From an uncultured Verrucomicrobiota bacterium (GTDB lineage: Bacteria; Verrucomicrobiota; Kiritimatiellia; RFP12; UBA1067), in NCBI GenBank assembly GCA_945483525.1, contig CALYRV010000020.1, positions 1-19,130 of the forward strand: 19,130 bases of DNA, read 5' to 3'. The notes beneath the pieces were generated by a model. That model made no database searches and was not told the DNA's origin. It saw only the letters and a program-made list of their open reading frames with translations. Position 1 is the first letter of the stretch; the number at the start of each line of letters is the position of its first letter. Below are positions 7,182 through 14,050 of this stretch, piece after piece. The translations under genes were made by a program, and so were the position numbers.

Positions 7182-8510
7182 GTGAAGGCTGAAAACGTAA
7201 AGAATGCGATAAAGGGAATTCTTTCCGTACTCTTTGCGTTTTCGCCTTTGTTTTCTACTTTCCTATTCGGCTCTGGCGTTGAATTCGACGCCGGTGCCGA
7301 TTTGCGTATCCGTCAGGAGCTGTTTGACAATGTTCCGGGTTGTCCTGGTGGCGGGCTGGTGCGAAGGCCATACGGCAAGTTCACTAATCACATGCGTTTC
7401 CGCCCTCGGGTTTGGGCAGAGCTGAAATATCATGAGGACGGAGGCCCGGCACTTCGTCTTTACGCCAGGTTGACAGATGAGTTCCGCTGGAATGTCGTGC
7501 CGCACAAGAATATAACTGCTTGGCCCGGCGAGCTGATACCAGATAACTTTTTCGTCGAAGGCAAGGGGCTTTTTGACGGACTCCTTGATTTTAAGATCGG
7601 GCGTCAGGATCTCTGGGGCTACTGTAAGCTCGATCATGTTTTCTTCGACGGCACTCCCGGTGACGGTTCGCGTTCGCTTTATACTGACATGGCCTCTGTT
7701 GGGATTAACATAGACGAACGGAATCGTCTCGATCTTTTCGGGCTCTACGATTTCGACAATGCGGATGACCTTCGCTGGGGTCGTGATCATCAGCGTTACC
7801 CGTCTCTTGCCGCCAGATTCCCTGATGGAACCGGCGACCAGGATGATTGGGGATATGGTGCGATCTGGACTTGCAGGCGGGCTTCTGAATGTCCATGGCA
7901 GGTCTTCGCGATGCAGAAACGCATTCGTCGTACTGAAGGGGTCCGTAATCATACCGAGCTCGTCGGCGCGAAGGTGATGCCGCGGTGGAGTGATGAATTG
8001 TCGAGCACCTTCGAGGTGATGAATGAATTGAATTCCGAATGGAGCGGTTTTGCCGATATCGAGTGGAAGTCTTCTCGTGACGGCGTGAAGCCGTTCTGTA
8101 GTCTCGGTTATCATTTCCTCTCCAAGGAGTGGGATCCAATGTGGTCGCGCGCGGTAATTTATTCCGAGCTCTTCCTCTATGGCACGCATAACGGCGTCGC
8201 GTGGTGGTCGAACATGCATTTCCTTAAGGCGACGGCCGGACTTGAATTCTCTAAGGCGCATTCGCTTTCGTTTACCACCGGACCTATCTTCGCGGCAGAG
8301 GCGGACGGCGTCGGCGGCGGAGACGGATGTTTTAAGGGTGAGCTCAGTCAGCTGTATTATCGCTTCCCGATCTTGCTCGCCGATCATGCGAAGGGCGAGC
8401 GCTTCGAGGTTATCGGTCACGTCATGTTCGAGTATTTCAATCCCGGCGACTATTACGAGTCTGATAGGAGCGCGTGGTTCGCCAGGTGGCAGGTCGAATT
8501 CAGATTTTAA
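7182..8510 (+). CDS. Alginate-export-like outer-membrane beta-barrel protein
   Basis: Predicted outer-membrane barrel of about 442 residues. The N-terminus has a basic stretch and a hydrophobic core (IKGILSVLFAFSPLFSTFLFG), i.e. a signal peptide. The mature part is full of amphipathic strands with aromatic belts, and the last residue is Phe (WQVEFRF), as in BAM-inserted barrels. Segments such as ADLRIRQELFDNVPG, FRPRVWAELKY, DFKIGRQDLWG and DHVFFDGTPGDGSRS recall the alginate-export (AlgE-like, PF13372) proteins common in Bacteroidota and PVC bacteria; this is recognition from memory, not a search. Such proteins pass anionic or neutral oligosaccharides. Start: GTG 7182 has AAGGG at the right distance; GTG 7176 is two codons upstream. 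The neighbouring rhamnulokinase suggests a rhamnose-related substrate, by inference only. Confidence 0.75.
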   Translation: MKAENVKNAIKGILSVLFAFSPLFSTFLFGSGVEFDAGADLRIRQELFDNVPGCPGGGLVRRPYGKFTNHMRFRPRVWAELKYHEDGGPALRLYARLTDEFRWNVVPHKNITAWPGELIPDNFFVEGKGLFDGLLDFKIGRQDLWGYCKLDHVFFDGTPGDGSRSLYTDMASVGINIDERNRLDLFGLYDFDNADDLRWGRDHQRYPSLAARFPDGTGDQDDWGYGAIWTCRRASECPWQVFAMQKRIRRTEGVRNHTELVGAKVMPRWSDELSSTFEVMNELNSEWSGFADIEWKSSRDGVKPFCSLGYHFLSKEWDPMWSRAVIYSELFLYGTHNGVAWWSNMHFLKATAGLEFSKAHSLSFTTGPIFAAEADGVGGGDGCFKGELSQLYYRFPILLADHAKGERFEVIGHVMFEYFNPGDYYESDRSAWFARWQVEFRF

Positions 8511-8530
8511 TCGTTAGCAGGAGGTTAACA

Positions 8531-9949
8531 ATGAAGAACTATCTCGCAATTGACATCGGTGCGTCCAGTGGTCGGCACATCATCGGCAGTGTCCGGGATG
8601 GTAAGATTAAGCTTGAGGAGGTCTTCCGTTTTACTAACGGACAGATCCGTAAGGACGGACATGACTGCTGGGATATCGACAAGCTTGTTGATTCGATCAA
8701 GGAGGGTATCGACGCGGCGATGGCAAAGTGCGAGATCGAGTCCATCGGAATCGACACCTGGGGCGTCGACTTCGTGCTGCTCGACGAGAACGGTGAGCGT
8801 TGTTCCGACGCCGTCGCATATCGCGACACACGTACGGCCGGCGCCGATCAGGAGATCGAGAAGGAGGTGCTTTCCTTCGCCGATCTTTACGCTCGCTGCG
8901 GAATTCAGAAGACGAGCTTCAATACCATTTACCAGCTTTGGGCGCTTAAGAAGGAACATCCCGAGCAGCTCGCAAAGGCTGCGCACTTCCTGATGGTGCC
9001 GGAGTATCTTAACTATCGTCTGACCGGTAATATCGTTCACGAGTATACCGATGCCTCCACGACTTCTCTTCTTGATGCCGCGAAGAAGGACTGGGATTAC
9101 GAGCTTATCGAAAAACTCGGGCTTCCGAAGAAGATCTTCGGCAAACTCGAGATGCCTGGAGCCACGGTCGGAACCTATAAGGGCGTGAAGGTCGTCTTGC
9201 CCGCGATGCACGACACCGGCTCCGCCTATCTCGCGGTCCCCGCACGTGATGATCGCGCCGTCTATCTCTCCAGTGGAACCTGGTCGCTCCTCGGCGTCGA
9301 GAACGAGACGGCGATTACCGATGCTGCGAGCTGTGCGGCCAACTTTACCAATGAAGGTGGCGCGTGGGGGCGGTATCGTTACCTCAAGAACATCATGGGA
9401 CTTTGGATGATTCAGTCTATTCGTCGCGAACTCAACGGTGTCTCCTATGTCGAGGGCAAGGGCAAGGATGCCACGCTCGAGGCGCTTAGGTTGCTCGCCG
9501 ATTACGTGTCCGGCAAGGAGTATTCGTTCAACGACCTTTCGATGGTCGCCAGGGATACCGATTATAATACGGTGATCGATGTCAATGAACAGCGGTTCAT
9601 GAATCCCGATTCGATGATCGGCGAGGTAATCGCCGCCGCGGCGTCCGCCGGCAAGGCGCCGACCACGATCGGCGAACTTATGAAATGCGTCTATGTCTCG
9701 CTCGCCGACTGTTACGCGAGGCAGATTACGAAGCTGTCTGAGCTCACCGGCAAAACCTATACTTCGCTCAATATCGTCGGTGGCGGTTGCCAGGATCGGT
9801 TCTTGAACGCGCTTACCGCCGAGGCCACCGGACTGGAGGTGTTCACCGGTCCGATCGAAGGCACCGCCATCGGTAATCTGATCGTCCAGATGATAACCGC
9901 CGGCGAATTCAAGGATCTTGCCGAGGCTCGCGCCGCCATCGAAAGGTAA
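8531..9949 (+). CDS. rhaB: Rhamnulokinase (FGGY family)
   Basis: Cytosolic ATP-dependent kinase that converts L-rhamnulose to L-rhamnulose 1-phosphate, the second step of the rhamnose pathway. The 472 residues are close to the usual 480-490. Motifs: YLAIDIGASSGRHIIG (first phosphate loop of the actin-like ATPase fold), GIDTWGVDFVLLDENG, YRDTRT, TSFNTIYQLWAL, PEYLNYRLTG, MHDTGSAYLAVP, YLSSGTWSLLG, and the C-terminal adenosine loop IVGGGCQDRFLNALTAEATG with GPIEGTAIGN. The segment FTNEGGAWGRYRYLKNIMGLW is characteristic of RhaB and not of xylulo- or glycerol kinases. A strong AGGAGG (8519-8524) lies six bases before ATG 8531, which fixes the start; longer frames would run into the porin gene. 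No rhaA, rhaD or transporter gene is in the window, so those steps must lie elsewhere. Confidence 0.92.
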   Translation: MKNYLAIDIGASSGRHIIGSVRDGKIKLEEVFRFTNGQIRKDGHDCWDIDKLVDSIKEGIDAAMAKCEIESIGIDTWGVDFVLLDENGERCSDAVAYRDTRTAGADQEIEKEVLSFADLYARCGIQKTSFNTIYQLWALKKEHPEQLAKAAHFLMVPEYLNYRLTGNIVHEYTDASTTSLLDAAKKDWDYELIEKLGLPKKIFGKLEMPGATVGTYKGVKVVLPAMHDTGSAYLAVPARDDRAVYLSSGTWSLLGVENETAITDAASCAANFTNEGGAWGRYRYLKNIMGLWMIQSIRRELNGVSYVEGKGKDATLEALRLLADYVSGKEYSFNDLSMVARDTDYNTVIDVNEQRFMNPDSMIGEVIAAAASAGKAPTTIGELMKCVYVSLADCYARQITKLSELTGKTYTSLNIVGGGCQDRFLNALTAEATGLEVFTGPIEGTAIGNLIVQMITAGEFKDLAEARAAIER

Positions 9950-9954
9950 GCGAC

Positions 9955-10803
9955 ATGAAGAAGATTCAAGTTGTCTTCGCGGTTTCATTTGCAGCTACGG
10001 TTTTCGCGGCCCTTGCGTTTGTGAATAACATCGTAGCACTGGTCCGTTGGTGGCAGGCGTTCCTTGCCGCCGGAGGTGACACGGCGAAGATATCCTCGCA
10101 TGCGCCGGGCTGTTTCTCGTGGCTGGACTGGAGTGCGGTCGACTATTCGGCGGTTACTACGCTGATTCCGCTGATTGGTTTCCTCTGCATGACCGTAGGC
10201 GCATGGAAGCTGATGCGCGGACGCATGGTGAAGGCGGAGTGTTTCCCGTTCTTCGACGGGTCTGATCAGCTCCATATCGCGCTCGGTCTCTTCGGAACCC
10301 TCTGGGGTATTATCGTAATCGGCTACTTCAAGCTCGATACGGTGACGATGGCAGATCTGATGCAGTGCCTTCACACCGCACTCTTCTCGACGTTGATGGC
10401 GGTCGTCTGGGTGTTCCTTGTGGACCGTCCGTTGGTGCGTCCGTACTTCCAGAAATTACTCTCCGTTTCCGGGCTTACCGAAACCGAGGACGGGGATCTC
10501 GCAGCGGCGGTTGATCGTCTGATCGAGCGGCTTGACGCGGCGTCTGAAGCCTTCGACAAGCGTCAACGTGAGTTCGAGTCCGCTTTTGCTAAGCGCGACG
10601 CCGAATATGCCGCCGCGTTTGAGAAGCGCAATGCTGAATACGCCGCGACGTTCGAGAAGCGGCTCGCTCAGTATCAGTCCGAATTCGAGGCGCGTCAGAA
10701 AGAGTATCTCGAGTTCTTTACTCGTCGTATCGCCGAACTTAAGAAGCGCGCTGCGGATTCCGAAAGCCGTCTTCAGGCCGTTTCGGAGGCGCTGCGTTCA
10801 TGA
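9955..10803 (+). CDS. MotA/TolQ/ExbB-like channel protein with coiled-coil tail
   Basis: Inner-membrane protein of 282 residues. Four hydrophobic spans: about 6-30, 66-87, 106-124 and 138-157. The third and fourth contain IALGLFGTLWGIIVIGYF and CLHTALFSTLMAVVW, which resemble the paired pore helices of MotA/TolQ/ExbB proton-channel proteins (GLLGTVxG... and AL.TT). After residue 180 comes a charged cytoplasmic tail with six consecutive 11-residue units (199-264) such as AFAKRDAEYAA, a hendecad coiled coil. The gene starts five bases after rhaB, and its stop overlaps the next gene (ATGA), which encodes a single-span partner. By family knowledge such pairs use ion flow to drive work in the envelope. 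The long tail recalls ZorA, but no Zorya effector genes are present. Assignment rests on span pattern and short motifs. Confidence 0.62.
   Translation: MKKIQVVFAVSFAATVFAALAFVNNIVALVRWWQAFLAAGGDTAKISSHAPGCFSWLDWSAVDYSAVTTLIPLIGFLCMTVGAWKLMRGRMVKAECFPFFDGSDQLHIALGLFGTLWGIIVIGYFKLDTVTMADLMQCLHTALFSTLMAVVWVFLVDRPLVRPYFQKLLSVSGLTETEDGDLAAAVDRLIERLDAASEAFDKRQREFESAFAKRDAEYAAAFEKRNAEYAATFEKRLAQYQSEFEARQKEYLEFFTRRIAELKKRAADSESRLQAVSEALRS
10549..10746 (+). repeat. Six 33-base coding repeats (11-residue hendecads)
   Basis: Six in-frame units of 33 bases encode AFDKRQREFES, AFAKRDAEYAA, AFEKRNAEYAA, TFEKRLAQYQS, EFEARQKEYLE and FFTRRIAELKK. Phe at position 2, Arg at 5 and Tyr/Phe/Leu at 9 are kept almost throughout. 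An 11-residue period makes a nearly straight, slightly right-handed coiled coil, so the tail is probably a rigid cytoplasmic rod about 10 nm long. Confidence 0.8.
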
Positions 10804-11495
10804 CCTCTGGGGACAACAGAGCGCTGCGCAAACTGCTCGGGAAGGGCGAGCGTGCGGCAAGTACCGATGATCTGCAGAACCTGTTGTTGCAGGTCGTGCT
10901 GGCGCTCCTGATGGTCTTCATGATCGCCTACTTCATCTTCATCGAGAACCAGAAGAAGATGCGCGCCGAAGAGGTGATGGCCCTCAACCGTCAGAAGCTC
11001 GAGCTGGCGCTGGACAAGGTGGCGGAGGATCATCGCGTGCGTTACGGACTCAACGCCCTTATGACGCAGGGAGTGGACGGCAAGCGTACCTTCGAGCCGG
11101 ATTCGCATGTGCGGGACGGACGCATCGTTCTCTCGCCCGCGGCGCAAACCGCGTTCTCCCAGGGCGCGAAGGCAGCGTTCGCCGATTACGCGAAGGGCGG
11201 CGAAACCGCCGCGGACTGGAGCCGCGCCGTCGTCGACGAGGCGGGGCTTACGACCGTTACGCTTGAACCTGAAATCCGCGAATGGCTGAGTTCGGCCGTC
11301 GAAAAGGAATTCGAGAACGTGCGTCTTGACGTCCGTGGCGTTCAGCGCGCGCTCGCGGCCAGACTGCAGAAGCAGTGGATCGACGATCCGTCCGCCTTCG
11401 GCGACATCCAGGATGTCGGCGAGATCGCGGCGGAACTCAAGAACCGTTCGCTCAAGCTTGTGTCCGAAGCCGTCGGATCGGAGGTGCTGCCATGA
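10800..11495 (+). CDS. MotB/ExbD-like single-span membrane protein
   Basis: Protein of 231 residues: a charged N-terminus of about 23 residues, one membrane span (about 25-47, LQNLLLQVVLALLMVFMIAYFIF), then an Ala/Glu/Arg-rich, largely helical part of 180 residues that should be periplasmic. Position next to a TolQ/MotA-like gene and the topology fit the MotB/TolR/ExbD/ZorB partner that carries the ion-binding Asp. Two alignments are possible. Asp24 at the mouth of the span fits a MotB-like position. Aligning QVVLALLMVFM with ExbD DVMLVLLIIFM puts Gln31 where the key Asp should be. A complete OmpA-like peptidoglycan-binding domain is not visible, though DGRIVL (about residues 101-106) resembles its first strand. 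It overlaps both neighbours by ATGA. Confidence 0.55.
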   Translation: MTSGDNRALRKLLGKGERAASTDDLQNLLLQVVLALLMVFMIAYFIFIENQKKMRAEEVMALNRQKLELALDKVAEDHRVRYGLNALMTQGVDGKRTFEPDSHVRDGRIVLSPAAQTAFSQGAKAAFADYAKGGETAADWSRAVVDEAGLTTVTLEPEIREWLSSAVEKEFENVRLDVRGVQRALAARLQKQWIDDPSAFGDIQDVGEIAAELKNRSLKLVSEAVGSEVLP

Positions 11496-13351
11496 TGCTG
11501 ATTCCTTTGCTGCTTGCCGCCGCGCTGTCCGCCGGCAACGCCGAATTCGATCAGACCGCGGTCGACGGGGCCAGGTCAGTGGCGCTTAGAAGGGCCGAGA
11601 TGAGGGTCGCCGAGAACGGACCTCAGTCCGGTGTGCTTCGCCAATACATGCTGGATTCTCCGAAGGATTTCGAAAACGCAGCGAGGTCGAAAGAGGACTG
11701 CAGGGTCCTTTACCGTTCGTTGCTGGACGCCGAGTTCGCAGGAGAGAAGGCGAGGATCGACCAACGACTCGGAATCGCGCTCACCACCTGTCACGCGAGT
11801 CTGTCCGAGACCCTTGCGGAGAAGGCGATGAAGCGGTTCGAAACCTATTACGCCGCGGAACGCAAGGCGGCGTGCGAGGAGCAGGCGAAGACTATCGCGG
11901 CGAACGTGAAGCCGTCCGAAGCCGATTTCGGACGTAAGGACGAGGCGGTGATCCGTGCCGAACTCGAAGGCGCGGTGATCGGACAGCAGCGGTCCGTCGT
12001 CTTCGAGGAGAACAAGAAGTACATTTCCGAGAAGATCGTCGATCCGATCATGGATTCGGCGAAGAAGGAGCTCACGCGTCAGCGCGAATACCTCAAGCGT
12101 ACGCGTTGCGACGCCTATGCGCCGTCCGCCCTCGAGAAGGAGCTTGCCGCGAATCTCGAGAAGAACGTCGGCGAGCGTGCGTCGAAGAGTTCTGAAGCCA
12201 TTAAGTGGGGAGTGTTTCCGGTCGTGGTCGAACAGGGAGCGAAGGAGGTTGCCGAAAAGCGGACTCTCGAGCGGGTAGCGCATGCGATCGACGATGTGGA
12301 GATGAAGGTCGACAAGGATCTCATCCGCGGCAGAATCGCCGCGGACCGCGAGCGCCATCGGAAGGCCGCGGATTCGGAGCTTGCGTTTCGAAACGTCTTC
12401 GCGGGACTGCTCACTGGTAAAGCGCTTGACAAGGTTGTTGCAGATGCTCCGACTGCTGAACGTGCGGAATTCAAGGAGTTCGTGATGGCCAGGGCTGGCG
12501 AAGCGTCGCTCGGCAAGGCGGTGGAGTCGCGGGTGAAGCGAGAGTTACTGCCGCAGGTCCGTGAGGTCCGCCGTGAAATCGCCGCGGAGGACTCAGCTAA
12601 GATCTGGCCGACGCTGATGGACGGCACCTGGTTTCCGGAGTCTTCGCTTGCCGATGATGTCTGTTCTCGCAGCGATTATTCGAAGGTGATTAAGCGCTGG
12701 CGCGATTCCCCGGAGCTGGCTGGGTTCGTTAACGCGGCGAAAGGACTGGTGCTGATCGAGGAGACGGAGACTCTCGCCGATGGAAGGGTTGCGAAGGCAT
12801 TTGACCTCGCGCGCAGTGCCATTAACGCTCAGAATGCTGTTCTGGATACGGTGGTGCCGTCGGTTCTTGACGAGGCAAAGGACCGCAAGGCGAGCTGGTT
12901 CAGTCGTACTCCGGATTTTAAGAAGATAGTCGAAATGCTGACGGCTGGCGTTGAGGCGCAGTGGCGTGACACGCGTGAGACGGTGTTGTGGGGTGAAGAT
13001 GAAAAGCCTGTTAACGCAACCGAGCAGCATCGAGAACTCTTCCCGTCTGTCAGGAAGCGGATCGAGCTGGTCGCGAAGACGATTCTCGAGGAGATGGAGA
13101 AGCCTGATCCAGAAGAGAAGCCAGGGCCGGAGGAGACGCCGGAAGACGTTTCGGAGTCAGAGTCGGAAACGCCGCCGGAGGAGCTTGAGTTTACGGTCAG
13201 TGTCAAGAAATCCGGCGGACAGCTGGAAATGAAGGTCCTCCGTGGTAAGACGTCGGTGTTCGAACGGACGTGTCCTGCGAAGCGCGGAGATTTCCGTTCC
13301 GCGTCTGGAGCATTGGTGGATAAATTAATTGAGGTCTTGGAGTTGAAATGA
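11492..13351 (+). CDS. Large predicted periplasmic helical protein, unknown family
   Basis: Protein of 619 residues that I do not recognise. The start ATG 11492 overlaps the upstream stop (ATGA) and has GGAGG at 11480-11484. The N-terminus MLIPLLLAAALSAGNA looks like a short signal peptide with cleavage before EF, although it lacks the usual basic residues. From about 20 to 530 the sequence is rich in Lys, Glu, Ala and Arg and appears almost wholly helical. Six scattered cysteines could form disulphides. An acidic, Pro-rich linker (about 534-565) then leads to a small C-terminal domain (566-619) with beta-like LEFTVSVKKSG and LEMKVLRGKTSVFERT. Its stop overlaps the amidase start (ATGA). Context suggests it is the periplasmic partner of the stator pair and may position or control the amidase; that is inference. 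Confidence 0.7.
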   Translation: MMLIPLLLAAALSAGNAEFDQTAVDGARSVALRRAEMRVAENGPQSGVLRQYMLDSPKDFENAARSKEDCRVLYRSLLDAEFAGEKARIDQRLGIALTTCHASLSETLAEKAMKRFETYYAAERKAACEEQAKTIAANVKPSEADFGRKDEAVIRAELEGAVIGQQRSVVFEENKKYISEKIVDPIMDSAKKELTRQREYLKRTRCDAYAPSALEKELAANLEKNVGERASKSSEAIKWGVFPVVVEQGAKEVAEKRTLERVAHAIDDVEMKVDKDLIRGRIAADRERHRKAADSELAFRNVFAGLLTGKALDKVVADAPTAERAEFKEFVMARAGEASLGKAVESRVKRELLPQVREVRREIAAEDSAKIWPTLMDGTWFPESSLADDVCSRSDYSKVIKRWRDSPELAGFVNAAKGLVLIEETETLADGRVAKAFDLARSAINAQNAVLDTVVPSVLDEAKDRKASWFSRTPDFKKIVEMLTAGVEAQWRDTRETVLWGEDEKPVNATEQHRELFPSVRKRIELVAKTILEEMEKPDPEEKPGPEETPEDVSESESETPPEELEFTVSVKKSGGQLEMKVLRGKTSVFERTCPAKRGDFRSASGALVDKLIEVLELK

Positions 13352-13980
13352 CCGCATTGCTGGCAACCGTTATCCTGGCTATTACCTACACGAAGCTCGA
13401 TTATCTTCCGGACGATCCGTTGGCGCATCCAACCAATATTTCTCCTTCGACGATTACGGTCTGCATTGATCCCGGACACGGAGGTTCCGCCAAAGGCGCC
13501 GTGTCGTATTCTGGACTGTTGGAGAAGGATATCAACCTGATGCTTGCGAACGATATCCGATATGCACTTACTAACGCCGGTTTCAGGGTGGTGATGACAC
13601 GCGAAGACGACCGGGACGTGGATCTTTTCGCCCGCCCTGCGGTTGCGATTATGAACGATTGCGATCTGTTCGTTTCTGTGCATCATAACGCTCCTGGACC
13701 AGGTAAGGATCCGCTGAAGGTGCGTTACAAGTCCGTCTATTCATGGAACCCTCTGGGCCAGCGACTTGCCGATTCGATTGCGGGACGCTGGAAGTGTGTT
13801 TCGCTTCACGCTAATTTCGCGGTGACGCGCAATCCCAGGATACCTTCAGTGTTGTTGGAGGCGGATTTCATCACGCATCCTGCCGGCGAGCGTTCTTCGC
13901 TTGATCCAGTGGTCCGACGGATTCAGGCTGCTGAGGTTGTGTCTGGGATTTTGGATTGGCTTGCCTATTGCAGGCCATAG
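13348..13980 (+). CDS. N-acetylmuramoyl-L-alanine amidase (Amidase_3)
   Basis: Zinc hydrolase that cuts the amide bond between N-acetylmuramic acid and L-alanine in peptidoglycan; periplasmic. The single catalytic domain (PF01520, AmiA/B/C and CwlV type) spans about 36-208 of 210 residues. Visible: CIDPGHGG with zinc ligand His44; GLLEKDINL with Glu59; GFRVVMTREDD; LFVSVHHNA with His112; and IPSVLLEADFI with catalytic Glu171. A short hydrophobic stretch (ALLATVILAITY) serves as signal peptide or anchor. No extra peptidoglycan-binding domain (AMIN, SPOR, LysM) is present, so targeting may depend on partners. The start overlaps the large helical protein gene by ATGA, which ties its expression to the stator-like genes. 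The visible sequence has no long autoinhibitory helix of the E. coli AmiC type. Confidence 0.9.
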   Translation: MTALLATVILAITYTKLDYLPDDPLAHPTNISPSTITVCIDPGHGGSAKGAVSYSGLLEKDINLMLANDIRYALTNAGFRVVMTREDDRDVDLFARPAVAIMNDCDLFVSVHHNAPGPGKDPLKVRYKSVYSWNPLGQRLADSIAGRWKCVSLHANFAVTRNPRIPSVLLEADFITHPAGERSSLDPVVRRIQAAEVVSGILDWLAYCRP

Positions 13981-13997
13981 TCTCTTTGTGGTATAAT
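13968..13997 (+). promoter_or_regulatory. Promoter P1 of rpoD (extended -10)
   Basis: TTGCAG at 13968-13973, an 18-base spacer, and TATAAT at 13992-13997 preceded by TGG make a strong extended -10 promoter. It overlaps the end of the amidase gene. Transcription starting near 14004 gives a leader of about 46 bases that includes GGAG (14040-14043), the ribosome-binding site for ATG 14051. Confidence 0.6.
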
Positions 13998-14004
13998 AAT
14001 TTGA

Positions 14005-14018
14005 CACTTGACAAAGTG
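14005..14018 (+). promoter_or_regulatory. Inverted repeat CACTT-GACA-AAGTG between rpoD promoters
   Basis: Perfect five-base arms with a four-base centre lie at the predicted start of the P1 transcript. Two overlapping TTGACA hexamers (14001-14006 and 14008-14013) are within or beside it. It may be an operator, or the -35 region of a second promoter whose -10 would be TATACT at 14034-14039 (20-base spacer, longer than ideal). Confidence 0.35.
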
Positions 14019-14050
14019 CGAGTGGGAGTATTGTATACTGGAGCGAATAA

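Noticed and set aside
7263..8420. Antisense open frame (385 codons) opposite the outer-membrane barrel gene
   Set aside because: No ribosome-binding site or recognisable motif; the sense strand encodes a signal peptide and a barrel with a terminal Phe.
9562..9572. TATAAT-like box inside rhaB
   Set aside because: No TGn extension or -35, and it lies mid-gene with no start nearby.
8525..9988. Long antisense open frame (487 codons) opposite rhaB
   Set aside because: It is the mirror of a well-supported gene. Its product has no motifs, and long antisense frames are common with this GC-rich codon use.
11375..11491. GTG start at 11375 for the large helical protein
   Set aside because: It would overlap the upstream gene by 121 bases and add Arg-rich out-of-frame-type sequence. 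ATG 11492 has GGAGG and a signal-like N-terminus.
9955..11495. Zorya anti-phage system (ZorA/ZorB)
   Set aside because: The first two genes resemble ZorA/ZorB in layout, but no ZorC, ZorD helicase or ZorE nuclease follows. The downstream genes are a periplasmic protein and a wall amidase, so an envelope role is more likely.
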